33,951 bases of DNA, taken from positions 1 through 33,951 of the forward strand of contig JANNHY010000423.1 of the NCBI GenBank assembly GCA_031404635.1. Reading direction: 5' to 3'. Source of the stretch: JAENVT01 sp031404635. Its GTDB lineage: Bacteria; Actinomycetota; Acidimicrobiia; Acidimicrobiales; Ilumatobacteraceae. The position numbers and the translations under genes were made by a program. The notes beneath the pieces were generated by a model. It had not been told where the DNA came from. It searched no databases and saw only the letters and a list, made by a program, of their open reading frames with translations. Positions 20,838-29,308 of this stretch are shown one piece after another; position 1 is the first letter of the stretch, and each line of letters opens with the position of its first letter.

Positions 20838-23139
20838 GCCGAGCGAGCAGGAGTCAACAGCAGCGACGGGGTGCCCGGCAGCGCCGGGTGCCCCGCAACC
20901 TTCGGGCAGGAAACGACAGCTCGGGCATGTGATCAACACTCGCACCGCTCGGAACTGGGGGATCGGAGCCGTGTGCCTGGTGGTTCCCATCGCCCTGATG
21001 TGGGCTTTCGACAAGTCGCAGATCGGCCAACTCACCTTGGGTCTCGGCTCCGGTGCGCTCATCGCCGCCATCGCCCTCGGGGTCGTCCTGACCTACAAGG
21101 GCTCCGGCGTGGTCAACTTCAGCAACGGTGCTGTCGCGATCTTCTCGGCGTACATCTTCCATGGCCTGCGCGGCTCGTTCGACAACGGCAACGGCAAGTT
21201 GTACATGCCCCCGCTGCCGAATCCGTTGGCCCTGGTCGAGGGCACATGGAATTCCTTCGTCACCAACAAGAGCGACTGGGTCGATCTGCCGAACTTGCCG
21301 ACCAAGATCGACATCGACTTCGGCAACGGTCGTATGCCGATGGTGACGGCGTTCCTGGTTGCCTTGGTGTACGCAGCGCTTCTCGGGCTGATCTTTCACT
21401 TTCTCATCTTCCGACCGCTACGACACGCTCCGCCGCTTGCCAAGGTCGTCACCTCGGTGGGCCTGTTCCTGCTGCTGATCAACGTCATCACGTTGCGCTT
21501 CACGGGAACGTTCAAGCCCGTCGCCGAGCCGGACCTGGGCAAGAAGACGCTGAAACCGTTCGGCAACGACATCGTCATCCAACGCGAGCAACTGATCGCG
21601 GCAGGGCTGGTGGTGTTCGTCACCGCAGTGCTCACCGTGGTGTTCAAACGCACGCGCTTCGGCCTCGCCACGCGCGCCGCCGCCGAGAACGAGAAGGGCG
21701 CCGTGGTTCTCGGCTTCTCTCCGGAGTTCCTCGCCGGCGCCAACTGGGTGCTGTCCACTGTCGTGGCCGGCACATTCGGAATCCTCGTGTCGGCGATCAC
21801 CGGCCTCGATCCGATCACCCTTCCTTTCCTGATCATCCCGGCGTTGGGTGCTGCGCTGCTCGGCAGCTTCAACTCGTTCTGGATCACATCATTCGCCGGC
21901 CTCGGCATCGGGATGATCCAAGCGCTCACCAAGACCTTCACCGCGAAGTCCTGGTTCCCTAGGGAATGGATCCCGCAATCGGGCCTCGAACGGGCGTTGC
22001 CGTTCTTCATCATCATCATCGTGCTGTTCGTTCGTGGCAGAAGTCTGCCCCAGCGCGGGGCGGTGTCGGCCGGTCGGCTGCCGTTTGCGCCAAAGCCGAA
22101 CAAGATCCTCTGGCCAACCGTGCTGTTATCGGCCGGGGCCTTGGTCACCGTGTTCGCGTTCGGTTACGACTGGCGCCAGGCCTCGATAAACACCCTCGTC
22201 GGGGCCGCGCTGGCGCTGTCGCTGGTCGTCATCACGGGCTATGTCGGCCAGATCTCGTTGGCCCAGGCAGCGCTGGCGGGTGTCGCCGGATTCGCGATGT
22301 CGAAGTTCTTCCAGAGCTGGCTCCCATTCCCGCTCGCGCCGCTCGCCGGGGCGCTGGTGGCCGCGGGCTTCGGTTTGCTGATCGCCCTTCCTGCGTTGCG
22401 CGTCCGTGGTGTCAACCTGGCGGTGGTCACGCTCGCAGCCGCGCTCGCCATCGAGGAGTTGGTCTTGAAGAACGCCAAGCTGGCGGGCCGAAGTGGTGTG
22501 CTGGCGGTGGACCCGCCGAGGATCAACGGCCTCGATTTCGGGCCGGGCAACACCAACCTGAGGGTGTTCGAGATCAAGGCGTTCAAGGATCCCAACGTGC
22601 CGCCGTCAGCGTGGTTCGGTGTGCTGTGCCTCGTGGTCGTGGTACTGCTGGCGGTGATGGTCGCCAACGTCCGTCGCAGCGGCACGGGACGACGGTTCCT
22701 CGCCGTTCGCTCCAACGAACGCGCCGCCGCCGCGGCCGGAGTCAGTGTCGCCGGCACCAAGCTTCTGGCGTTCGGGTTGTCGGCATTCATCGCTGGTATC
22801 GGTGGGGCGATGTCGGGATACCGATTCGGCAGCGTCGCGCCATCCAACTTCGGGGCGCTCGCTTCGATCACACTGCTTGCGTTCGCCTACCTCGGCGGCA
22901 TCTCCAGTGTCACCGGCGCGGTCGTTGCCGGAATGATCGGTGTGAACGCGCTGGCGTTCACGCTTCTCGACAAGCGCACCGGCATCGATCTGAAATACAC
23001 CGTGATCCTCGGGGCGGTGGGTCTGATTTTCACCGCGATCCAGAACCCGGAAGGCATCGCCGGAGCACTTCGGCTCGGCACCGGGCAATTCCGTCGCAAA
23101 CGACACCTCGAACTCGTCGAGATCGGAGGACCGGGCTAA
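20785..23139 (+). CDS. fused LivH-LivM ABC permease
   Basis: Two permease domains normally encoded as separate livH and livM genes are joined in one 784-aa chain. The first unit (about residues 55-425) has GSGALIAAIALGVVLTYKGSGVVNFSNGA and RFGLATRAAAENEKGAVVLGFS, the LivH-type cytoplasmic coupling loop. The second (about 440-770) has LVVITGYVGQISLAQAALAGVAGF and RRFLAVRSNERAAAAAGVSV, the LivM coupling loop. Each ends with GGISSVTGAVVAGM-type or related sequence. The predicted start ATG 20785 overlaps the lipoprotein gene by 53 bp and gives a 50-residue hydrophilic lead. GTG 20929, just before the first helix, is an alternative. It sits one base from livG, so the operon is tightly coupled. Confidence 0.9.
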   Translation: MTATTASRSTQRLNSPAEPSEQESTAATGCPAAPGAPQPSGRKRQLGHVINTRTARNWGIGAVCLVVPIALMWAFDKSQIGQLTLGLGSGALIAAIALGVVLTYKGSGVVNFSNGAVAIFSAYIFHGLRGSFDNGNGKLYMPPLPNPLALVEGTWNSFVTNKSDWVDLPNLPTKIDIDFGNGRMPMVTAFLVALVYAALLGLIFHFLIFRPLRHAPPLAKVVTSVGLFLLLINVITLRFTGTFKPVAEPDLGKKTLKPFGNDIVIQREQLIAAGLVVFVTAVLTVVFKRTRFGLATRAAAENEKGAVVLGFSPEFLAGANWVLSTVVAGTFGILVSAITGLDPITLPFLIIPALGAALLGSFNSFWITSFAGLGIGMIQALTKTFTAKSWFPREWIPQSGLERALPFFIIIIVLFVRGRSLPQRGAVSAGRLPFAPKPNKILWPTVLLSAGALVTVFAFGYDWRQASINTLVGAALALSLVVITGYVGQISLAQAALAGVAGFAMSKFFQSWLPFPLAPLAGALVAAGFGLLIALPALRVRGVNLAVVTLAAALAIEELVLKNAKLAGRSGVLAVDPPRINGLDFGPGNTNLRVFEIKAFKDPNVPPSAWFGVLCLVVVVLLAVMVANVRRSGTGRRFLAVRSNERAAAAAGVSVAGTKLLAFGLSAFIAGIGGAMSGYRFGSVAPSNFGALASITLLAFAYLGGISSVTGAVVAGMIGVNALAFTLLDKRTGIDLKYTVILGAVGLIFTAIQNPEGIAGALRLGTGQFRRKRHLELVEIGGPG

Positions 23140-23906
23140 TGAGTCTGCTCAACACCTTCGGCATGTCGGTCACCTTCGGCGGTCTGCGAGCGGTCGACGA
23201 AATCGATTTCGAAGTTCCGAAGGGCTCGCTCGTGGGCCTGATCGGGCCCAACGGCGCTGGGAAAACCACCTTGATCGATGGTTTGACCGGCTTCGTGCCG
23301 ACGTCCGGTCGGATGGTGTTCGACGGGCACGAGATCGGCTCGCTCGCCGCGCACAAGCGCGCCGCGCTGGGTCTCGGCCGGACGTGGCAATCGTTGGAGC
23401 TTTTCGACGAACTTTCCGTCGAGGAGAACCTGCAGGTCGCCGCCGAGCGCCAATCGGCGAAGGCCTTCCTGCTCGATCTGGTCCATCCGCAGCGCAGCCG
23501 CGATCGCAGCGGCGTCGACTTCGCCCTCGACGTCCTCGGAATCCGTGACCTCGCCACGAAAATGCCGAACGAGATCAGCCAGGGTCAACGCAAGCTCGTC
23601 TCGGCGGCTAGGGCCTTGGCCGCTCGACCGAAGCTGGTGTGCATGGATGAACCTGCAGCCGGGCTCGATACGCGGGAGAGTCAAGAGCTCGGTGCCCGCC
23701 TCGGCGACATCATCGATGCGGGCACCTCGGTCCTCCTGGTTGATCACGACATGGGTCTGGTGCTCAACGTCTGCGACTACATCTACGTGATCGAGTTCGG
23801 ATCGAAGATCGCCGAAGGCACACCGGCTGAGATCAAGAACAATCCGAAGGTGATCGAGGCGTACCTCGGGCAATCGGCTGGAGCGACCGTGGGTGCACGG
23901 CCGTGA
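23139..23906 (+). CDS. livG: ABC transporter ATPase, LivG type
   Basis: This is one of two nucleotide-binding subunits of the importer. The 255-aa protein has Walker A GPNGAGKT (about residues 36-43) and the Q-loop region GRTWQSLELFDELSVEENL. The signature is ISQGQRKLV, with Gln in the second position instead of the common SGGQ. Walker B is KLVCMDEPAAGLD, and the switch His lies in VLLVDHDMGLVLNVCDYIYV. The C-terminal GTPAEIKNNPKVIEAYLG segment is diagnostic of LivG. A GGAGGA site precedes the ATG, which overlaps the permease stop by one base (TAATG). The stop overlaps livF by 4 bp. Confidence 0.93.
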   Translation: MSLLNTFGMSVTFGGLRAVDEIDFEVPKGSLVGLIGPNGAGKTTLIDGLTGFVPTSGRMVFDGHEIGSLAAHKRAALGLGRTWQSLELFDELSVEENLQVAAERQSAKAFLLDLVHPQRSRDRSGVDFALDVLGIRDLATKMPNEISQGQRKLVSAARALAARPKLVCMDEPAAGLDTRESQELGARLGDIIDAGTSVLLVDHDMGLVLNVCDYIYVIEFGSKIAEGTPAEIKNNPKVIEAYLGQSAGATVGARP

Positions 23907-24643
23907 CCTTGCTGCAGATCGACGACATGTCCACCGGGTACAACGGTGTATCGGTGGTTCGCCACCTGACCATGCACGTCGACGAGGGAGAGGTCGTCGC
24001 GCTGCTGGGACCGAACGGCGCCGGAAAGACCACGACTCTGCTCACGACGTCGGCATTGAATCCGATCATCAGCGGCGACATCACCGTGATGGGAACGTCG
24101 GTGAAGGGTAGGCGGCCACACCTTGTCGCCCGCGAAGGGCTCGCCCACGTTCCCGAGGACCGGAGCCTGTTCTTCCAATTGACGGTGAAGGAAAACCTCC
24201 GCCTCGGTGCGGCAAAAGGATCGTCCGATATCAGCCGGGCCCTCGACTACTTTCCGGCGCTCGAGAGGCTGATGGATCGCCGGGCCGGGTTGCTCTCCGG
24301 CGGGGAGCAACAGATGCTGGCGATGGCTCGTGCTCTGACGGTGAAGCCGAAGCTGTTGATGGTCGACGAGATGAGCCTGGGCTTGGCGCCGATCATCGTC
24401 GAGCGGTTGTTGCCGGTACTACGACGCATTGCCGACGACACCGGGGCAGGCGTGCTGCTGGTCGAACAGCACGTACATCTTGCGCTCGAGGTGGCAGATC
24501 GGGCGTACGTCCTCAGCCACGGCGGCTTGGCCCTGGAGGGTGCAGCAGTTCACCTCCGCCAGAACATGCATCTGCTCGAGAGCAGCTACCTCGGCACCAG
24601 TGAACTCGATCAGGTGAGCTCTGCGACAGCGCTGTCGGCTTGA
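23903..24643 (+). CDS. livF: ABC transporter ATPase, LivF type
   Basis: This is the second ATPase subunit, 246 aa. Walker A is GPNGAGKTTT (about 37-46) and the LivF-type EGLAHVPEDRSLFFQLTVKENL block follows. The signature is LLSGGEQQMLAMARAL and Walker B is KLLMVDEMSLGLAP, with Met where most homologues have Pro (DEPSLGL). The switch region is VLLVEQHVHLALEVADRAYVLSHG. GTG 23903 overlaps the livG stop by 4 bp. The 3' end overlaps the convergent SDR gene by 34 bp, leaving no room for a terminator between them. Confidence 0.93.
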   Translation: MTLLQIDDMSTGYNGVSVVRHLTMHVDEGEVVALLGPNGAGKTTTLLTTSALNPIISGDITVMGTSVKGRRPHLVAREGLAHVPEDRSLFFQLTVKENLRLGAAKGSSDISRALDYFPALERLMDRRAGLLSGGEQQMLAMARALTVKPKLLMVDEMSLGLAPIIVERLLPVLRRIADDTGAGVLLVEQHVHLALEVADRAYVLSHGGLALEGAAVHLRQNMHLLESSYLGTSELDQVSSATALSA

Positions 24644-25380
24644 CCGACCGGGTCAACACGTGGGAGCTGCACGGGGTGGCCGACCCAGAGCCCGATCTGC
24701 GTTCCGGTCCTGCCCTGTGGGCCCTCGGCGAGGAGATCGACGAGGACGCGCCCGAGATCGCCGGGGCGCAGCCACGTGGCGATGAGTTCCGGCGTGGCGC
24801 GCTCGCCGAGGAACTCGCGCAACATCTCGCCATCGGTGGCACCCATGCACAACTCGTTGACGCGGATGCGGTGCGGTCGCAATGCCTCGGCCCACGCCTC
24901 GGTCAACCCGCGGATGCCCCATTTCGAGGCGTCGTAGGCATCCATGCGCGCACCGCCACCCGTGCGCACACCTGGCGCTCGGTGCCCGTGATCGGTGGAG
25001 ATGTTGACGATGTGCCCGCCACCTCGGGCCACCATTACGGGGGCGACGGCGCGCCCGAGGAGATACACGCCCTTGAGGTTGGTGCCGATCTGATCGTCGA
25101 AGTCTTCGAGCGCCTTGGGCCACGGGTCGAGCGGCGTTGTCAGCCGGATCCGTCCGGCGTTCGCCACAGAGATGTCGATGCCTCCGTGGTCGGCAACCAC
25201 TCGGTCGACGAAGTCGCGCACCTGCCCCGGATCGGAGGCATCGGCCACGACGTCCGCGCCTGGGCGCACGTCGAAGCCGATGACCGTGGCGCCGGCGTCT
25301 TTCAGTGCCCGCACCCACGCCGCGCCGAGCCCACGAGCCGACCCGGAGACGACCGCGACCTTGCCGATCAATTCGTCCAT
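24610..25380 (-). CDS. short-chain dehydrogenase/reductase (SDR)
   Basis: This is an NAD(P)-dependent alcohol/ketone oxidoreductase of the classical SDR family, 256 aa. The dinucleotide-binding SGSARGLGAAW motif (residues 12-22) and VANAG are present, with catalytic Ser in NISTDHG and YDASK as the Tyr-x3-Lys pair. FDVRPGADVV ends the second strand with an Asp acceptor, suggesting NAD(H) preference. The start ATG 25380 has an AAGG site six bases upstream. It is the last gene of a minus-strand operon (SDR, aldo/keto reductase, NTF2-fold, SDR), 40 bp behind the NTF2 gene. It overlaps livF tail to tail. Substrate unknown; steroid, terpene or hydroxyacyl-CoA substrates are typical in such clusters. 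Confidence 0.88.
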   Translation of the reverse strand: MDELIGKVAVVSGSARGLGAAWVRALKDAGATVIGFDVRPGADVVADASDPGQVRDFVDRVVADHGGIDISVANAGRIRLTTPLDPWPKALEDFDDQIGTNLKGVYLLGRAVAPVMVARGGGHIVNISTDHGHRAPGVRTGGGARMDAYDASKWGIRGLTEAWAEALRPHRIRVNELCMGATDGEMLREFLGERATPELIATWLRPGDLGRVLVDLLAEGPQGRTGTQIGLWVGHPVQLPRVDPVGQADSAVAELT

Positions 25381-25420
25381 GACCTTGCTTTCACAGGTGT
25401 CGGCGTTCGGGGGCGGCCCG

Positions 25421-26260
25421 TCATCGCCAACTCGGCGTCCAATCGGCACTCCCTACCATCGTGCGCTGTCCCGGCTCCGCGCGCGGCGTGGCCTTGCTCC
25501 AATCGCAGTAGGTCCGTTCGCTGACGACGAGATCGTCGCTGTCGAACGTCAACACCACGGTGCCGCGGGTGACGCGGGTCGCGTCGCCGATCGTGACCAG
25601 CATCGCCAGTGCGGAACCTTCGCCCACGAGGCGATGCAGTTGCATCAGCGGCCCGGGTGCCGGAAACTCGTCGAGCAGGAGTTGGCGGGTGCGGGCGAGT
25701 TCTTCGATTCCTCGGGACTCGATACCTCCGACGCGACCAAAGGTGCAGTGCGTAGCGAACATCTCGAGCGCCGAACCGAGTGGACCGTGCGACCAGCGCC
25801 GAACGTACTCGTCGGCCATCTGTGCATACCACGAATCGACCCGGGGAGCACCGACTCCGAGGTTCGGCGGGACCGTGCCGTGCGACCGCATCGAGGCGGT
25901 GCTGCGGTCCGCCCAATCGAACCAACCGACCTCGGCAGCGACCTTGCCGGTCTCGTCGAGCCACCACCACACGCATGCGGGAGCGTATTCGTGCGTCACC
26001 GGGGCGACAACTGTCGTTTCGAGACAGGCCACGCCGTCGTCGGCAATGACGCGGATCAACTCGTGGCGGTGCTCGGGGATCCTCGCCGCCAGCTCGTGCT
26101 CGACAGCGTGCAGTTGCGTGCTGCCGAGGACGACGCGGGCGGGGTTTGCCATGTTCTCCATCACGATGTCGTCGGCGTAGATCTCGTCGACCATTTGATG
26201 CGGATCGACAGCCCACAGATCTGCGAACCGGATCGCCACTGCTCGCACGTCGACAGTCAC
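25421..26260 (-). CDS. tandem NTF2/SnoaL-like domain protein
   Basis: The 279-aa protein appears to hold two NTF2-fold units. Unit 1 (about residues 5-130) begins VAIRFADLWAVDPHQMVDEIYADDIVMENMANPARVV, and unit 2 (about 150-270) contains MADEYVRRWSHGPLGSALEMFATHCTFGRVGG. Each follows the pattern helix, then a D-x-V strand, then a long sheet. SnoaL-type cyclases, limonene-epoxide hydrolases and ketosteroid isomerases share this fold, but no catalytic dyad can be assigned with confidence. GTG 26260 overlaps the aldo/keto reductase stop by 4 bp, so it is translated in the same operon. The role is probably isomerase, dehydratase or hydrolase in the catabolic route; this is inference. Confidence 0.7.
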   Translation of the reverse strand: MTVDVRAVAIRFADLWAVDPHQMVDEIYADDIVMENMANPARVVLGSTQLHAVEHELAARIPEHRHELIRVIADDGVACLETTVVAPVTHEYAPACVWWWLDETGKVAAEVGWFDWADRSTASMRSHGTVPPNLGVGAPRVDSWYAQMADEYVRRWSHGPLGSALEMFATHCTFGRVGGIESRGIEELARTRQLLLDEFPAPGPLMQLHRLVGEGSALAMLVTIGDATRVTRGTVVLTFDSDDLVVSERTYCDWSKATPRAEPGQRTMVGSADWTPSWR

Positions 26261-27255
26261 GATGGCCCCGTGGCGGGCACGGCCAGGATCGTGCCACCTT
26301 CCGGTCGGAACCGCGCACGAGCGTGTTCGATGCACTCGAGTGTCTCGCTCGACAGTGAGATGCCCGCCGCGGCGGCGTTCTCGGTGATGTGCGTGGCCGT
26401 GCGGCTGCCGGGGATTGGCACGACCGCCGGGTGTTGGTGCAACAGCCAGGCCAGCGCCAACTGGCTCGGCGTGAGCTCGAGCAAGCCGGCGAGCGCCTTG
26501 ATCGGTGCGAAGCGGTCGTTGTTCAGCGCCAGGTTCGTGCCCGACAACCGCGGGAAGTTGTTGCGGAAGTCACTGGCGTCGAGCGAGATGAGGTCGCCGG
26601 TCAGGAATCCGCCGCCGAGCGGCGACCAGGCGACGATTCCGATGCCGTGACGCTGGGCCACGGCGAGCAACGCCGGACAAGGGGCGGCCCACAAGGACCA
26701 TTCGCACTGTACGGCGCTGATCGCGTGTACCGCCGCCGCCCGTTCCAGTTGCTCGGCGGTCACGTTGGACAACCCGACGTGACGCACCAGGCCTTCGGTG
26801 ACGAGATCCCCGATCGCACCGACGGTGTCCTCGATGGGCACGAGCGGATCCGGGAAGTGTGGCGAATAAAGGTCGATGTGGTCGGTGCGCAGCCGCTCGA
26901 GACTCGCCACCGCGTAGCCGCGGATGTGCTGCGGCTCGGCGTTGACCGCCAGCGTGCCGTACGCCACCTGGAAACGGTGGCGCTCGACCCCGCTTGGCAC
27001 GCGGTAGCCGAACTTGGTGGATATGACGACATCGTCGCGTCGGCCGCCAACCGAGGCTCCGATCAGGCGCTCGTTATGGGCATCCTTGCCGTACCCGTCC
27101 GAGGTGTCGAGGAACGACGAGCCGGCATCGATCGCGTGCATGATGGCGCGGGTCGCCTGGTCGTCGTCGATCGAGCCGTAGAAGCCGGGCGACAGCACCA
27201 TCGCGCCGAAGCCCACGGCCGGCACGGAGAGCGGGCCGAGTCGACGGGTCTCCAC
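26257..27255 (-). CDS. aldo/keto reductase
   Basis: This is an NADPH-dependent (beta/alpha)8-barrel oxidoreductase, 332 aa. The full catalytic tetrad is visible: Asp50 and Tyr55 in FLDTSDGYG, Lys81 in VISTKFGY and His133 in DLYSPHFPDP. The strand VRHVGLSNVTAEQLERA and the C-terminal VVPIPGSRTATHITENAAA (cofactor-binding segment) place it in the AKR11/12-like group of general aldehyde/ketone reductases. The start is GTG 27255, seven bases after the upstream SDR stop. The stop overlaps the NTF2 gene by 4 bp. It probably works on carbonyl intermediates of the same pathway as its operon partners. Confidence 0.93.
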   Translation of the reverse strand: METRRLGPLSVPAVGFGAMVLSPGFYGSIDDDQATRAIMHAIDAGSSFLDTSDGYGKDAHNERLIGASVGGRRDDVVISTKFGYRVPSGVERHRFQVAYGTLAVNAEPQHIRGYAVASLERLRTDHIDLYSPHFPDPLVPIEDTVGAIGDLVTEGLVRHVGLSNVTAEQLERAAAVHAISAVQCEWSLWAAPCPALLAVAQRHGIGIVAWSPLGGGFLTGDLISLDASDFRNNFPRLSGTNLALNNDRFAPIKALAGLLELTPSQLALAWLLHQHPAVVPIPGSRTATHITENAAAAGISLSSETLECIEHARARFRPEGGTILAVPATGPS

Positions 27256-27262
27256 GGAGCGC

Positions 27263-28090
27263 CTACCCGCCGAATCCGTGATGCAGGCGGCCGCTGCTCA
27301 TCGCGGTCACCCGATCGGCCAGAACGTCGGCCCACGCCGCATGGGTGAGGATCCAGAACCGGTCGTTGACGATGCCGTCTAGAACCATCGCCGCCACCTC
27401 CGCCGGGTCGAGGCCTCGCGTCGCCAGCATGGTGCCGGCGCGAGAGCGGAACTGATCAGCGACGGCCCCGAGCGAGGCGGCGACGTCCGCAGGACGATTT
27501 CTCTCGGAATCGACGATCTTGGTGTTCACCGCCCCCGGGCACAGCACGCTGACGCCCACGCCTGTGCCCTCGAGCTCGAGCCGGAGCGTTTCCGACAGCG
27601 CCACGACACCGAACTTGGCCACGTTGTAGGGGCCGATCCCAGGGTTCGCCTGCAGCCCGGCGGTGGACGCGGTGTTCACTATGTGCCCCTCGCCGTGGGC
27701 CTTCAGCAACGGGGCGAACGTTCGCACGCCGTGGATCACGCTCCACAGATCGACCTCGAGCACCCACCTCCAGAGATCGATCGAGATCTCCTCCAGCGTC
27801 CCCGATGCCACGACTCCGGCGTTGTTGTGCACCACATGCACGGCGCCGAACGCGTCGAGTGCAGCGTCGCGCAACGCCTCGATCGCCTCCGCCGAGCTCA
27901 CGTCTGTTGGCACCGCAACCACATCGTGTCCGGCGTCGGTCAGCCCACCGGCCACGCCGAACAGGGCGGCGGCCTCGATATCGGCCACCACGACCTTCAT
28001 GCCTTCCTGGGCCAGCCGCTCGGCCGTTGCCCTACCGATGCCGCTGGCTGCGCCTGTTACGACGGCCACCTTGCCTCGAAGATCTCTCAC
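27263..28090 (-). CDS. short-chain dehydrogenase/reductase (SDR), first gene of minus operon
   Basis: This is a classical SDR of 275 aa. TGAASGIGRAT (residues 12-22) binds the cofactor, and VVVADIEAAAL gives an Asp after the second strand (NAD preference). Also present are NNAG, Ser in NTASTAG, and YNVAK as the catalytic Tyr/Lys. The C-terminus (FWILTHAAWADVLADRV) is longer than minimal SDRs and resembles members used on hydrophobic or steroid-like alcohols. The start GTG 28090 has GAGAGGGG a few bases upstream; an in-frame TTG at 28108 lacks a site. The promoter region is shared with the divergent kinase-like gene and contains a candidate TetR operator at 28113-28128. Confidence 0.92.
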   Translation of the reverse strand: MRDLRGKVAVVTGAASGIGRATAERLAQEGMKVVVADIEAAALFGVAGGLTDAGHDVVAVPTDVSSAEAIEALRDAALDAFGAVHVVHNNAGVVASGTLEEISIDLWRWVLEVDLWSVIHGVRTFAPLLKAHGEGHIVNTASTAGLQANPGIGPYNVAKFGVVALSETLRLELEGTGVGVSVLCPGAVNTKIVDSERNRPADVAASLGAVADQFRSRAGTMLATRGLDPAEVAAMVLDGIVNDRFWILTHAAWADVLADRVTAMSSGRLHHGFGG

Positions 28091-28112
28091 GATTCCCCTC
28101 TCAATCAATCAA

Positions 28113-28128
28113 TTGACCACACGATTAA
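28113..28128. promoter_or_regulatory. candidate TetR operator between SDR operon and kinase-like gene
   Basis: TTGACCACACGATTAA matches TTRAYC-N4-GRTTAR. A plus-strand -10, TATGCT (28130-28135), abuts it. Alternatively TTGACC with TATCAT (28135-28140) at 16-bp spacing is the promoter itself. Either way a bound repressor would block the promoter. Confidence 0.5.
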
Positions 28129-28199
28129 TTATGCTATCATCAGGGCGTTGACGCGACCGTACTGGGGACGGTTCGCACGAGTCCCGAGGGGGAGTGCAC

Positions 28200-29279
28200 G
28201 TGATTCCGAGGAACACCGCCGAAATGACCGCACCTTGGTTGACCGAGGTGCTGCGCGATGCCAAGGTAATCGATGAATCGACCGTCGTCAGCGTCGACCA
28301 CGAGCCCGTCGGCGCAGGCGTGGGGCTGATGGGCGAGCTCACCCGGGTGGCCCTCACTTACGATCGCGCCGCGCCAGAAGCGCCGTCGTCGGTGATCGTC
28401 AAGGTGACGTCGCCGTACGAGGCGAACCGTGCCCAGGGGGTTGCGCTCGGCATGTATGAGGCCGAGGTGCGCTTCTACAACGAGCTCGCCGGGCAGGCGT
28501 CGGTGCGCGTCCCGCAGTGCTACCTCGCCGAACTCGATCCGGCGACGAGCGACTTTGTGATCGTGCTCGAGGACCTAGGCGGATGGGCGGTCGCCGATCA
28601 AGTCGACGGCATGTCGGTTGATCAGGCGGAGGTGGCGGCGGACGCGCTGGCCGACCTCCACGGTAGTTTCTGGCAGCGGGTCGACGACATCGACTGGGTC
28701 GCCAGCGTCGTGCACGAGCGCATCAAGGTGTTCTCCGCTGCATGGCCCGATCTGTGGGCGTCGTTCTCACAGCGCTTCGCCGATCGTCTGCCGGAAGGGG
28801 CGATCTCTGCCGGTGAGCAGATCAGGGACCACTACTGGAGCCTGATGTGCACCCTCGGCGATCGCCCGTGGACACTTCTCCACCAGGACTTCCGGTGCGA
28901 CAACCTGTTCTTCGGCGCGCCAACGCGGGATGCGCCCGTTGTTGTCATCGATTGGCAGGGCATCGGTCGCGGGCCTGGCGCCTACGATCTCGCTTACCTA
29001 CTGGGTGGCAGCCTGCCGATCGACGATCGTCGCCAACACGAGGAACGGATCGTTCGCCGGTATCACGAGCAGATCGTGGACCACGGTGTCAGTGACTACA
29101 CCTTCGACGATCTGTGGGCCGACTACCGGCTGTCGCACCTTGTCAACACCGCGGTGCCCGTGTTGACTGGAGGAACCATGGACCTGGCCAACGAACGCGG
29201 CCGACAACTCATCGGCACCCTCGGCGAGCGCCATTTCACCGCGGTGCTCGACCTGAAGTCCGTCGAACTGATCGCCTGA
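28200..29279 (+). CDS. APH/ecdysteroid-kinase-like phosphotransferase
   Basis: This is a protein-kinase-fold small-molecule phosphotransferase, 359 aa. The nucleotide-binding lobe has SSVIVKVTSP (catalytic Lys) and EVRFYNELA. FVIVLEDLGG is the hinge, HQDFRCDNLFF (residues 228-238) the catalytic loop with Asp and Asn, and VVIDWQGIGRGPGAYDLAYLL the metal-binding segment. Such proteins are frequent in actinobacterial lipid and steroid gene sets, where their substrate is not known. They are not typical antibiotic-resistance enzymes. GTG 28200 was preferred to GTG 28194 because the GAGGGGG site lies at proper distance only from it. It is divergent from the SDR operon, with a shared candidate operator. 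Confidence 0.87.
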   Translation: MIPRNTAEMTAPWLTEVLRDAKVIDESTVVSVDHEPVGAGVGLMGELTRVALTYDRAAPEAPSSVIVKVTSPYEANRAQGVALGMYEAEVRFYNELAGQASVRVPQCYLAELDPATSDFVIVLEDLGGWAVADQVDGMSVDQAEVAADALADLHGSFWQRVDDIDWVASVVHERIKVFSAAWPDLWASFSQRFADRLPEGAISAGEQIRDHYWSLMCTLGDRPWTLLHQDFRCDNLFFGAPTRDAPVVVIDWQGIGRGPGAYDLAYLLGGSLPIDDRRQHEERIVRRYHEQIVDHGVSDYTFDDLWADYRLSHLVNTAVPVLTGGTMDLANERGRQLIGTLGERHFTAVLDLKSVELIA

Positions 29280-29288
29280 ATCGGCCTG

Positions 29289-29308
29289 GCGCACGGCGCG
29301 ATGTGCGC
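29289..29308. terminator. weak hairpin between convergent genes
   Basis: GCGCAC (29289-29294) pairs with GTGCGC (29303-29308) around an 8-nt loop. It lies in the 28-bp gap between the kinase-like gene and the convergent acyl-CoA dehydrogenase. There is no T-run, and the call rests mainly on position. Confidence 0.3.

Noticed and set aside
19551..21071. 506-codon minus-strand frame opposite the importer lipoprotein
   Set aside because: Shadow frame rich in Arg/His/Asp. The plus strand carries a full lipoprotein and binding domain.
20871..21962. Arg/His-rich plus frame overlapping the fused permease
   Set aside because: Frame +1 shadow of the permease; unlike any membrane or soluble protein family.
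25115..26650. 511-codon plus-strand frame opposite the SDR/NTF2/AKR operon
   Set aside because: The minus strand has coupled genes with SDR and aldo/keto reductase catalytic residues. The plus frame has none.
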